From Auanema rhodensis (lineage: Eukaryota; Nematoda; Chromadorea; Rhabditida; Rhabditidae): a DNA stretch of 64,000 nucleotides. Of the stretch, positions 34,432-47,411 are shown one piece after another. The translations under genes were made by a program, and so were the position numbers. The DNA lies in NCBI GenBank assembly GCA_964057225.1, contig OZ059895.1:22578688-22642687 (forward strand), written 5' to 3'. The stretch's first letter is position 1. Each line of letters opens with the position of its first letter. The notes beneath the pieces were generated by a model. It saw nothing but the letters and a program-made list of their open reading frames with translations, was not told the origin of the DNA and searched no databases.

Positions 34432-37400
34432 GTTCACACTTATATCCTCGATTTTCACCCTGAAGAATTAATTTTTTCGTTGAATAACATTGTCCATCGT
34501 CTTTGCCATGAAAAAAGGAATCTAAAAACATCTACTTTTTGCTAAATTATTTTGAAATTTTTCGAAAAAATTTTTGTCAAAATGTTTTTGGAAGCAATGT
34601 TGAGTGTACATGGAAACTCAACATACACTAATGCATCATTTTTCAAACGATCATAACTAATTTTTGTATTGAGCGTTTCTCAATGTAGTATAGTGCATTC
34701 GATGCGGATTTTTAAGCTGCGTCGATCTGTGTTATCAGATTTGCGCTAGCTTAAAAATGCACCGAGATATCAACTGATATAAGTTCACACTTATATCCTC
34801 GATTTTCACCCTGAAGAATTAATTTTTTCGTTGAATAACATTGTCCATCGTCTTTGCCTTGAAAAAAGGAATCTAAAAACATTAACTTTTTGCTAAATTA
34901 TTTTGAAATTTTTCGAAAAAATTTTTGTCAAAATGTTTTTGGAAACAATGTTGAGTGTACATGGAAACTCAACATACACTAATGCATCATTTTGCAAACG
35001 ATCATAACTAATTTCTGTATTGAGCGTTTCTCAATGTAGTATAGTGCATTCGATGCGGATTTTTAAGCTGCGTCGATCTGTGTTTTCAGATTTGCGCTAG
35101 CTTAAAAATGCACCGAGATATCAACTGATATAAGTTCACACTTACATCCTCGATTTTCACCCTGAAGAATTAATTTTTCCGTTGAATAACATTGTCCATC
35201 GTCTTTGCCTTGAAAAAAAAAATCTGAAAACATCTACTTTTTGCTAAATTTTTTTGAAATTTTTCGAAAAAATTTTTGTCAAAATGTTTTTGGAAACAAT
35301 GTTGAGTGTACATGGAAACTCAACATACACTAATGCATCATTTTGCAAACGATCATAACTAATTTTTGTATTAAGCGTTTCTCAATGTAGTATAGTGCAT
35401 TCGATGCGGATTTTTAAGCTGCGTCGATCTGTGTTATCAGATTTGCGCTAGCTTAAAAATGCACCGAGATATCAACTGATATAAGTTCACACTTATATCC
35501 TCGATTTTCACCCTGAAGAATTAATTTTTTCGTTGAATAACATTGTCCATCGTCTTTGCCATGAAAAAAGGAATCTAAAAACATCTACTTTTTGCTAAAT
35601 TATTTTGAAATTTTTCGAAAAAATTTTTGTCAAAATGTTTTTGGAAGCAATGTTGAGTGTACATGGAAACTCAACATACACTAATGCATCATTTTTCAAA
35701 CGATCATAACTAATTTTTGTATTGAGCGTTTCTCAATGTAGTATAGTGCATTCGATGCGGATTTTTAAGCTGCGTCGATCTGTGTTATCAGATTTGCGCT
35801 AGCTTAAAAATGCACCGAGATATCAACTGATATAAGTTCACACTTATATCCTCGATTTTCACCCTGAAGAATTAATTTTTTCGTTGAATAACATTGTCCA
35901 TCGTCTTTGCCATGAAAAAAGGAATCTAAAAACATCTACTTTTTGCTAAATTATTTTGAAATTTTTCGAAAAAATTTTTGTCAAAATGTTTTTGGAAGCA
36001 ATGTTGAGTGTACATGGAAACTCAACATACACTAATGCATCATTTTTCAAACGATCATAACTAATTTTTGTATTGAGCGTTTCTCAATATAGTATAGTGC
36101 ATTCGATGCGGATTTTTAAGCAGCGTCGATCTGTGTTATCAGATTTGCACTAGCTTAAAAATGCACCGAGATATCAACTGATATAAGTTCACACTTATAT
36201 CCTCGATTTTCACCCTGAAGAATTAATTTTTTCGTTGAATAACATTGTCCATCGTCTTTGCCTTGAAAAAAGGAATCTAAAAACATCTCCTTTTTGCTAA
36301 ATTATTTTGAAATTTTTCGAAAAAATTTTTGTCAAAATGTTTTTGGAAGCAATGTTGAGTGTACATGGAAACTCAACATACACTAATGCATCATTTTTCA
36401 AACGATCATAACTAATTTTTGTATTAAGCGTTTCTCAATGTAGTATAGTGCATTCGATGCGGATTTTTAAGCTGCGTCGATCTGTGTTATCAGATTTGCG
36501 CTAGCTTAAAAATGCACCGAGATATCAACTGATATAAGTTCACACTTATATCCTCGATTTTCACCCTGAAGAATTAATTTTTTCGTTGAATAACATTGTC
36601 CATCGTCTTTGCCTTGAAAAACGGAATCTAAAAACATCTACTTTTTGCTAAATTATTCTGAAATTTTTCGAAAAAATTTTTGTCAAAATGTTTTTGGAAG
36701 CAATGTTGAGTGTACATGGAAACTCAACATACACTAATGCATCATTTTTCAAACGATCATAACTAATTTTTGTATTAAGCGTTTCTCAATGTAGTATAGT
36801 GCATTCGATGCGGATTTTTAAGCTGCGTCGATCTGTGTTATCAGATTTGCGCTAGCTTAAAAATGCACCGAGATATCAACTGATATAAGTTCACACTTAG
36901 ATCCTCGATTTTCACTCTGAAGAATTAATTTTTTCGTTGAATAACATTGTCCATCGTCTTTGCCTTGAAAAAAAAATCTGAAAACAACTACTTTTTGCTA
37001 AATTATTTTGAAATTTTTCGAAAAAATTTTTGTCAAAATGTTTTTGGAAGCAATGTTGAGTGTACATGGAAACTCAACATACACTAATGCATCATTTTTC
37101 AAACGATCATAACTAATTTTTGTATTAAGCGTTTCTCAATGTAGTATAGTGCATTCGATGCGGATTTTTAAGCTGCGTCGATCTGTGTTATCAGATTTGC
37201 GCTAGCTTAAAAATGCACCGAGATATCAACTGATATAAGTTCACACTTATATCCTCAATTTTCACCCTGAAGAATTAATTTTTTCGTTGAATAACATTGT
37301 CCATCGTCTTTGCCTTGAAAAAAGGAATCTAAAAACATCTACTTTTTGCTAAATTATTTTGAAATTTTTCGAAAAAATTTTTGTCAAAATGTTTTTGGAA

Positions 37401-37589
37401 GCAATGTTGAGTGTACATGGAAACTCAACATACACTAATGCATCATTTTGCAAACGATCATAACTAATTTTTGTATTAAGCGTTTCTCAATGTAGTATAG
37501 TGCATTCGATGCGGATTTTTAAGCTGCGTCGATCTGTGTTATCAGATTTGCGCTAGCTTAAAAATGCACCGAGATATCAACTGATATAA
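33028..37589. repeat. 13-unit segmental duplication, copy 1
   Basis: Types in order: D', A, B, C, D, B, C, D, E, F, G, H, I, starting at 33028, 33379, 33730, 34081, 34432, 34783, 35134, 35485, 35836, 36187, 36538, 36889 and 37239. The same series recurs 5,263 bp downstream. Differences seen by eye are C33996, T35251, T36916 and G37450 in this copy, and G42642 in the other. It includes a three-unit D-B-C block (34432-35484) in which the A unit is missing between D and B. The E-F pair is present once, not twice as in the 19-unit block. Confidence 0.87.
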
Positions 37590-38290
37590 GTTCACACTTA
37601 TATCCTCGATTTTCACCCTGAAGAATTAATTTTTTCGTTGAATAACATTGTCCATCGTCTTTGCCATGAAAAAAGGAATCTAAAAACATCTACTTTTTGC
37701 TAAATTATTTTGAAATTTTTCGAAAAAATTTTTGTCAAAATGTTTTTGGAAGCAATGTTGAGTGTACATGGAAACTCAACATACACTAATGCATCATTTT
37801 TCAAACGATCATAACTAATTTTTGTATTGAGCGTTTCTCAATGTAGTATAGTGCATTCGATGCGGATTTTTAAGCTGCGTCGATCTGTGTTATCAGATTT
37901 GCGCTAGCTTAAAAATGCACCGAGATATCAACTGATATAAGTTCACACTTAGATCCTCGATTTTCACCCTGAAGAATTAATTTTTTCGTTGAATAACATT
38001 GTCCATCGTCTTTGCCTTGAAAAAAAAATCTGAAAACAACTACTTTTTGCTAAATTATTTTGAAATTTTTCGAAAAAATTTTTGTCAAAATGTTTTTGGA
38101 AGCAATGTTGAGTGTACATGGAAACTCAACATACACTAATGCATCATTTTTCAAACGATCATAACTAATTTTTGTATTAAGCGTTTCTCAACGTAGTATA
38201 GTGCATTCGATGCGGATTTTTAAGCTGCGTCGATCTGTGTTATCAGATTTGCGCTATCTTAAAAATGCACCGAGATATCAACTGATATAA
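37590..38290. repeat. Two-unit spacer between the 13-unit copies
   Basis: Units start at 37590 (type D) and 37941 (type Hb with T318 and a private C in tctcaacgtag). The order D then Hb occurs only here, so it is probably an exchange junction. The Hb-to-D' step that follows restores the standard order. Confidence 0.8.
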
Positions 38291-41200
38291 GTTCACACTT
38301 ATATCCTCGATTTTCACCCTGAAGAATTAATTTTTTCGTTGAATAACATTGTCCATCGTCTTTGCCATGAAAAAAGGAATCTAAAAACATCTACTTTTTG
38401 CTAAATTATTTTGAAATTTTTCGAAAAAATTTTTGTCAAAATGTTTTTGGAAGCAATGTTGAGTGTACATGGAAACTCAACATACACTAATGCATCATTT
38501 TTCAAACGATCATAACTAATTTTTGTATTAAGCGTTTCTCAATGTAGTATAGTGCATTCGATGCGGATTTTTAAGCTGCGTCGATCTGTGTTATCAGATT
38601 TGCGCTAGCTTAAAAATGCACCGAGATATCAACTGATATAAGTTCACACTTATATCCTCAATTTTCACCCTGAAGAATTAATTTTTTCGTTGAATAACAT
38701 TGTCCATCGTCTTTGCCTTGAAAAAAAAAATCTGAAAACAACTACTTTTTGCTAAATTATTTTGAAATTTTTCGAAAAAATTTTTGTCAAAATGTTTTTG
38801 GAAGCAATGTTGAGTGTACATGGAAACTCAACATACACTAATGCATCATTTTTCAAACGATCATAACTAATTTTTGTATCAAGCGTTTTTCAATGTAGTA
38901 TAGTGCATTCGATGCGGATTTTTAAGCTGCGTCGATCTGTGTTATCAGATTTGCGCTAGCTTAAAAATGCACCGAGATATCAACTGATATAAGTTCACAC
39001 TTATATCCTCGATTTTCACCCTGAAGAATTAATTTTTTCGTTGAATAACATTGTCCATCGTCTTTGCCTTGAAAAAAGGAATCTAAAAACATTAACTTTT
39101 TGCTAAATTATTTTGAAATTTTTCGAAAAAATTTTTGTCAAAATGTTTTTGGAAACAATGTTGAGTGTACATGGAAACTCAACATACACTAATGCATCAT
39201 TTTGCAAACGATCATAACTAATTTCTGTATTGAGCGTTTCTCAATGTAGTATAGTGCATTCGATGCGGATTTTTAAGCTGCGTCGATCTGTGTTTTCAGA
39301 TTTGCGCTAGCTTAAAAATGCACCGAGATATCAACTGATATAAGTTCACACTTACATCCTCGATTTTCACCCTGAAGAATTAATTTTTCCGTTGAATAAC
39401 ATTGTCCATCGTCTTTGCCTTGAAAAAAAAAATCTGAAAACATCTACTTTTTGCTAAATTATTTTGAAATTTTTCGAAAAAATTTTTGTCAAAATGTTTT
39501 TGGAAACAATGTTGAGTGTACATGGAAACTCAACATACACTAATGCATCATTTTGCAAACGATCATAACTAATTTTTGTATTAAGCGTTTCTCAATGTAG
39601 TATAGTGCATTCGATGCGGATTTTTAAGCTGCGTCGATCTGTGTTATCAGATTTGCGCTAGCTTAAAAATGCACCGAGATATCAACTGATATAAGTTCAC
39701 ACTTATATCCTCGATTTTCACCCTGAAGAATTAATTTTTTCGTTGAATAACATTGTCCATCGTCTTTGCCATGAAAAAAGGAATCTAAAAACATCTACTT
39801 TTTGCTAAATTATTTTGAAATTTTTCGAAAAAATTTTTGTCAAAATGTTTTTGGAAGCAATGTTGAGTGTACATGGAAACTCAACATACACTAATGCATC
39901 ATTTTTCAAACGATCATAACTAATTTTTGTATTGAGCGTTTCTCAATGTAGTATAGTGCATTCGATGCGGATTTTTAAGCTGCGTCGATCTGTGTTATCA
40001 GATTTGCGCTAGCTTAAAAATGCACCGAGATATCAACTGATATAAGTTCACACTTATATCCTCGATTTTCACCCTGAAGAATTAATTTTTTCGTTGAATA
40101 ACATTGTCCATCGTCTTTGCCTTGAAAAAAGGAATCTAAAAACATTAACTTTTTGCTAAATTATTTTGAAATTTTTCGAAAAAATTTTTGTCAAAATGTT
40201 TTTGGAAACAATGTTGAGTGTACATGGAAACTCAACATACACTAATGCATCATTTTGCAAACGATCATAACTAATTTCTGTATTGAGCGTTTCTCAATGT
40301 AGTATAGTGCATTCGATGCGGATTTTTAAGCTGCGTCGATCTGTGTTTTCAGATTTGCGCTAGCTTAAAAATGCACCGAGATATCAACTGATATAAGTTC
40401 ACACTTACATCCTCGATTTTCACCCTGAAGAATTAATTTTTCCGTTGAATAACATTGTCCATCGTCTTTGCCTTGAAAAAAAAAATCTGAAAACATCTAC
40501 TTTTTGCTAAATTATTTTGAAATTTTTCGAAAAAATTTTTGTCAAAATGTTTTTGGAAACAATGTTGAGTGTACATGGAAACTCAACATACACTAATGCA
40601 TCATTTTGCAAACGATCATAACTAATTTTTGTATTAAGCGTTTCTCAATGTAGTATAGTGCATTCGATGCGGATTTTTAAGCTGCGTCGATCTGTGTTAT
40701 CAGATTTGCGCTAGCTTAAAAATGCACCGAGATATCAACTGATATAAGTTCACACTTATATCCTCGATTTTCACCCTGAAGAATTAATTTTTTCGTTGAA
40801 TAACATTGTCCATCGTCTTTGCCATGAAAAAAGGAATCTAAAAACATCTACTTTTTGCTAAATTATTTTGAAATTTTTCGAAAAAATTTTTGTCAAAATG
40901 TTTTTGGAAGCAATGTTGAGTGTACATGGAAACTCAACATACACTAATGCATCATTTTTCAAACGATCATAACTAATTTTTGTATTGAGCGTTTCTCAAT
41001 GTAGTATAGTGCATTCGATGCGGATTTTTAAGCTGCGTCGATCTGTGTTATCAGATTTGCGCTAGCTTAAAAATGCACCGAGATATCAACTGATATAAGT
41101 TCACACTTATATCCTCGATTTTCACCCTGAAGAATTAATTTTTTCGTTGAATAACATTGTCCATCGTCTTTGCCATGAAAAAAGGAATCTAAAAACATCT

Positions 41201-42852
41201 ACTTTTTGCTAAATTATTTTGAAATTTTTCGAAAAAATTTTTGTCAAAATGTTTTTGGAAGCAATGTTGAGTGTACATGGAAACTCAACATACACTAATG
41301 CATCATTTTTCAAACGATCATAACTAATTTTTGTATTGAGCGTTTCTCAATATAGTATAGTGCATTCGATGCGGATTTTTAAGCAGCGTCGATCTGTGTT
41401 ATCAGATTTGCACTAGCTTAAAAATGCACCGAGATATCAACTGATATAAGTTCACACTTATATCCTCGATTTTCACCCTGAAGAATTAATTTTTTCGTTG
41501 AATAACATTGTCCATCGTCTTTGCCTTGAAAAAAGGAATCTAAAAACATCTCCTTTTTGCTAAATTATTTTGAAATTTTTCGAAAAAATTTTTGTCAAAA
41601 TGTTTTTGGAAGCAATGTTGAGTGTACATGGAAACTCAACATACACTAATGCATCATTTTTCAAACGATCATAACTAATTTTTGTATTAAGCGTTTCTCA
41701 ATGTAGTATAGTGCATTCGATGCGGATTTTTAAGCTGCGTCGATCTGTGTTATCAGATTTGCGCTAGCTTAAAAATGCACCGAGATATCAACTGATATAA
41801 GTTCACACTTATATCCTCGATTTTCACCCTGAAGAATTAATTTTTTCGTTGAATAACATTGTCCATCGTCTTTGCCTTGAAAAACGGAATCTAAAAACAT
41901 CTACTTTTTGCTAAATTATTCTGAAATTTTTCGAAAAAATTTTTGTCAAAATGTTTTTGGAAGCAATGTTGAGTGTACATGGAAACTCAACATACACTAA
42001 TGCATCATTTTTCAAACGATCATAACTAATTTTTGTATTAAGCGTTTCTCAATGTAGTATAGTGCATTCGATGCGGATTTTTAAGCTGCGTCGATCTGTG
42101 TTATCAGATTTGCGCTAGCTTAAAAATGCACCGAGATATCAACTGATATAAGTTCACACTTAGATCCTCGATTTTCACCCTGAAGAATTAATTTTTTCGT
42201 TGAATAACATTGTCCATCGTCTTTGCCTTGAAAAAAAAATCTGAAAACAACTACTTTTTGCTAAATTATTTTGAAATTTTTCGAAAAAATTTTTGTCAAA
42301 ATGTTTTTGGAAGCAATGTTGAGTGTACATGGAAACTCAACATACACTAATGCATCATTTTTCAAACGATCATAACTAATTTTTGTATTAAGCGTTTCTC
42401 AATGTAGTATAGTGCATTCGATGCGGATTTTTAAGCTGCGTCGATCTGTGTTATCAGATTTGCGCTAGCTTAAAAATGCACCGAGATATCAACTGATATA
42501 AGTTCACACTTATATCCTCAATTTTCACCCTGAAGAATTAATTTTTTCGTTGAATAACATTGTCCATCGTCTTTGCCTTGAAAAAAGGAATCTAAAAACA
42601 TCTACTTTTTGCTAAATTATTTTGAAATTTTTCGAAAAAATGTTTGTCAAAATGTTTTTGGAAGCAATGTTGAGTGTACATGGAAACTCAACATACACTA
42701 ATGCATCATTTTTCAAACGATCATAACTAATTTTTGTATTAAGCGTTTCTCAATGTAGTATAGTGCATTCGATGCGGATTTTTAAGCTGCGTCGATCTGT
42801 GTTATCAGATTTGCGCTAGCTTAAAAATGCACCGAGATATCAACTGATATAA
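38291..42852. repeat. 13-unit segmental duplication, copy 2
   Basis: Units start at 38291, 38642, 38993, 39344, 39695, 40046, 40397, 40748, 41099, 41450, 41801, 42152 and 42502, matching the types at 33028-37589 one for one. The D-B-C block is at 39695-40747. A private G at 42642 interrupts the A6T5 tract of the last unit, one of very few changes in the conserved block 123-211. The series then continues into J at 42853, as in the 19-unit block. Confidence 0.87.
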
Positions 42853-45800
42853 GTTCACACTTATATCCTCGATTTTCACCCTGAAGAATTAATTTTTTCG
42901 TTGAATAACAATGTCCATCGTATTTGCCTTGAAAAACGGAATCTAAAAACATCTACTTTTTGCTAAATTATTCTGAAATTTTTCGAAAAAATTTTTGTCA
43001 AAATGTTTTTGGAAGCAATGTTGAGTGTACATGGAAACTCAACATACACTAATGCATCATTTTTCAAACGATCATAACTAATTTTTGTATTAAGCGTTTC
43101 TCAATGTAGTATAGTGCATTCGATGCGGATTTTTAAGCTGCGTCGATCTGTGTTATCAGATTTGCGCTAGCTTAAAAATGCACCGAGATATCAACTGATA
43201 TAAGTTCACACTTATATCCTCGATTTTCACCCTGAAGAATTAATTTTTTCGTTGAATAACATTGTCCATCGTCTTTGCCTTGAAAAAAGGAATCTAAAAA
43301 CATCTACTTTTTGCTAAATTATTTTGAAATTTTTCGAAAAAATTTTTGTCAAAATGTTTTTGGAAGCAATGTTGAGTGTACATGGAAACTCAACATACAC
43401 TAATGCATCATTTTTCAAACGATCATAACTAATTTTTGTATTAAGCGTTTCTCAATGTAGTATAGTGCATTCGATGCGGATTTTTAAGCTGCGTCGATCT
43501 GTGTTATCAGATTTGCGCTAGCTTAAAAATGCACCGAGATATCAACTGATATAAGTTCACACTTAGATCCTCGATTTTCACCCTGAAGAATTAATTTTTT
43601 CGTTGAATAACATTGTCCATCGTCTTTGCCTTGAAAAAAAAATCTGAAAACAACTACTTTTTGCTAAATTATTTTGAAATTTTTCGAAAAAATTTTTGTC
43701 AAAATGTTTTTGGAAGCAATGTTGAGTGTACATGGAAACTCAACATACACTAATGCATCATTTTTCAAACGATCATAACTAATTTTTGTATTAAGCGTTT
43801 CTCAATGTAGTATAGTGCATTCGATGCGGATTTTTAAGCTGCGTCGATCTGTGTTATCAGATTTGCGCTAGCTTAAAAATGCACCGAGATATCAACTGAT
43901 ATAAGTTCACACTTATATCCTCGATTTTCACCCTGAAGAATTAATTTTTTCGTTGAATAACAATGTCCATCGTATTTGCCTTGAAAAACGGAATCTAAAA
44001 ACATCTACTTTTTGCTAAATTATTCTGAAATTTTTCGAAAAAATTTTTGTCAAAATGTTTTTGGAAGCAATGTTGAGTGTACATGGAAACTCAACATACA
44101 CTAATGCATCATTTTTCAAACGATCATAACTAATTTTTGTATTAAGCGTTTCTCAATGTAGTATAGTGCATTCGATGCGGATTTTTAAGCTGCGTCGATC
44201 TGTGTTATCAGATTTGCGCTAGCTTAAAAATGCACCGAGATATCAACTGATATAAGTTCACACTTATATCCTCGATTTTCACCCTGAAGAATTAATTTTT
44301 TCGTTGAATAACAATGTCCATCGTATTTGCCTTGAAAAACGGAATCTAAAAACATCTACTTTTTGCTAAATTATTCTGAAATTTTTCGAAAAAATTTTTG
44401 TCAAAATGTTTTTGGAAGCAATGTTGAGTGTACATGGAAACTCAACATACACTAATGCATCATTTTTCAAACGATCATAACTAATTTTTGTATTAAGCGT
44501 TTCTCAATGTAGTATAGTGCATTCGATGCGGATTTTTAAGCTGCGTCGATCTGTGTTATCAGATTTGCGCTAGCTTAAAAATGCACCGAGATATCAACTG
44601 ATATAAGTTCACACTTATATCCTCGATTTTCACCCTGAAGAATTAATTTTTTCGTTGAATAACATTGTCCATCGTCTTTGCCTTGAAAAAAAAATCTGAA
44701 AACAACTACTTTTTGCTAAATTATTTTGAAATTTTTCGAAAAAATTTTTGTCAAAATGTTTTTGGAAGCAATGTTGAGTGTACATGGAAACTCAACATAC
44801 ACTAATGCATCATTTTTCAAACGATCATAACTAATTTTTGTATTAAGCGTTTCTCAATGTAGTATAGTGCATTCGATGCGGATTTTTAAGCTGCGTCGAT
44901 CTGTGTTATCAGATTTGCGCTAGCTTAAAAATGCACCGAGATATCAACTGATATAAGTTCACACTTATATCCTCGATTTTCACCCTGAAGAATTAATTTT
45001 TTCGTTGAATAACAATGTCCATCGTATTTGCCTTGAAAAACGGAATCTAAAAACATCTACTTTTTGCTAAGTTATTCTGAAATTTTTCGAAAAAATTTTT
45101 GTCAAAATGTTTTTGGAAGCAATGTTGAGTGTACATGGAAACTCAACATACACTAATGCATCATTTTTCAAACGATCATAACTAATTTTTGTATTAAGCG
45201 TTTCTCAATGTAGTATAGTGCATTCGATGCGGATTTTTAAGCTGCGTCGATCTGTGTTATCAGATTTGCGCTAGCTTAAAAATGCACCGAGATATCAACT
45301 GATATAAGTTCACACTTATATCCTCGATTTTCACCCTGAAGAATTAATTTTTTCGTTGAATAACATTGTCCATCGTCTTTGCCTTGAAAAAAAAATCTGA
45401 AAACAACTACTTTTTGCTAAATTATTTTGAAATTTTTCGAAAAAATTTTTGTCAAAATGTTTTTGGAAGCAATGTTGAGTGTACATGGAAACTCAATATA
45501 CACTAATGCATCATTTTTCAAACGATCATAACTAATTTTTGTATTAAGCGTTTCTCAATGTAGTATAGTGCATTCGATGCGGATTTTTAAGCTGCGTCGA
45601 TCTGTGTTATCAGATTTGCGCTAGCTTAAAAATGCACCGAGATATCAACTGATATAAGTTCACACTTATATCCTCGATTTTCACCCTGAAGAATTAATTT
45701 TTTCGTTGAATAACAATGTCCATCGTATTTGCCTTGAAAAACGGAATCTAAAAACATCTACTTTTTGCTAAATTATTTTGAAATTTTTCGAAAAAATTTT

Positions 45801-47411
45801 TGTCAAAATGTTTTTGGAAGCAATGTTGAGTGTACATGGAAACTCAACATACACTAATGCATCATTTTTCAAACGATCATAACTAATTTTTGTATTAAGC
45901 GTTTCTCAATGTAGTATAGTGCATTCGATGCGGATTTTTAAGCTGCGTCGATCTGTGTTATCAGATTTGCGCTAGCTTAAAAATGCACCGAGATATCAAC
46001 TGATATAAGTTCACACTTAGATCCTCGATTTTCACCCTGAAGAATTAATTTTTTCGTTGAATAACATTGTCCATCGTCTTTGCCTTGAAAAAAGGAATCT
46101 AAAAACATCTACTTTTTGCTAAATTATTTTGAAATTTTTCGAAAAAATTTTTGTCAAAATGTTTTTGGAAGCAATGTTGAGTGTACATGGAAACTCAACA
46201 TACACTAATGCATCATTTTTCAAACGATCATAACTAATTTTTGTATTAAGCGTTTCTCAATGTAGTATAGTGCATTCGATGCGGATTTTTAAGCTGCGTC
46301 GATCTGTGTTATCAGATTTGCGCTAGCTTAAAAATGCACCGAGATATCAACTGATATAAGTTCACACTTAGATCCTCGATTTTCACCCTGAAGAATTAAT
46401 TTTTTCGTTGAATAACATTGTCCATCGTCTTTGCCTTGAAAAAAAAATCTGAAAACAACTACTTTTTGCTAAATTATTTTGAAATTTTTCGAAAAAATTT
46501 TTGTCAAAATGTTTTTGGAAGCAATGTTGAGTGTACATGGAAACTCAACATACACTAATGCATCATTTTTCAAACGATCATAACTAATTTTTGTATTAAG
46601 CGTTTCTCAATGTAGTATAGTGCATTCGATGCGGATTTTTAAGCTGCGTCGATCTGTGTTATCAGATTTGCGCTAGCTTAAAAATGCACCGAGATATCAA
46701 CTGATATAAGTTCACACTTATATCCTCGATTTTCACCCTGAAGAATTAATTTTTTCGTTGAATAACAATGTCCATCGTCTTTGCCTTGAAAAAAGGAATC
46801 TAAAAACATCTACTTTTTGCTAAATTATTCTGAAATTTTTCGAAAAAATTTTTGTCAAAATGTTTTTGGAAGCAATGTTGAGTGTACATGGAAACTCAAC
46901 ATACACTAATGCATCATTTTTCAAACGATCATAACTAATTTTTGTATTAAGCGTTTCTCAATGTAGTATAGTGCATTCGATGCGGATTTTTAAGCTGCGT
47001 CGATCTGTGTTATCAGATTTGCGCTAGCTTAAAAATGCACCGAGATATCAACTGATATAAGTTCACACTTAGATCCTCGATTTTCACCCTGAAGAATTAA
47101 TTTTTTCGTTGAATAACATTGTCCATCGTCTTTGCCTTGAAAAAAGGAATCTAAAAACATCTACTTTTTGCTAAATTATTCTGAAATTTTTCGAAAAAAT
47201 TTTTGTCAAAATGTTTTTGGAAGCAATGTTGAGTGTACATGGAAACTCAACATACACTAATGCATCATTTTTCAAACGATCATAACTAATTTTTGTATTA
47301 AGCGTTTCTCAATGTAGTATAGTGCATTCGATGCGGATTTTTAAGCTGCGTCGATCTGTGTTATCAGATTTGCGCTAGCTTAAAAATGCACCGAGATATC
47401 AACTGATATAA
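42853..47411. repeat. Mosaic J/H/K units
   Basis: Units start at 42853 (J), 43204 (K), 43555 (H), 43905 (J), 44256 (J), 44607, 44957, 45308, 45658, 46009, 46360, 46710 and 47061. From 44256 to 45657 a J plus nine-A dimer of 701 bp occurs twice. Several units mix marks that are linked elsewhere. 44607 and 45308 have the nine-A/A100 body but T12. 45658 has A59/A70/C85 but T121. 46009 has G12 with GG86-87. 46710 has A59 and C121 but C70 and no C85. 47061 has G12, GG86-87 and C121. These look like products of short conversion or crossover tracts. Confidence 0.8.
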
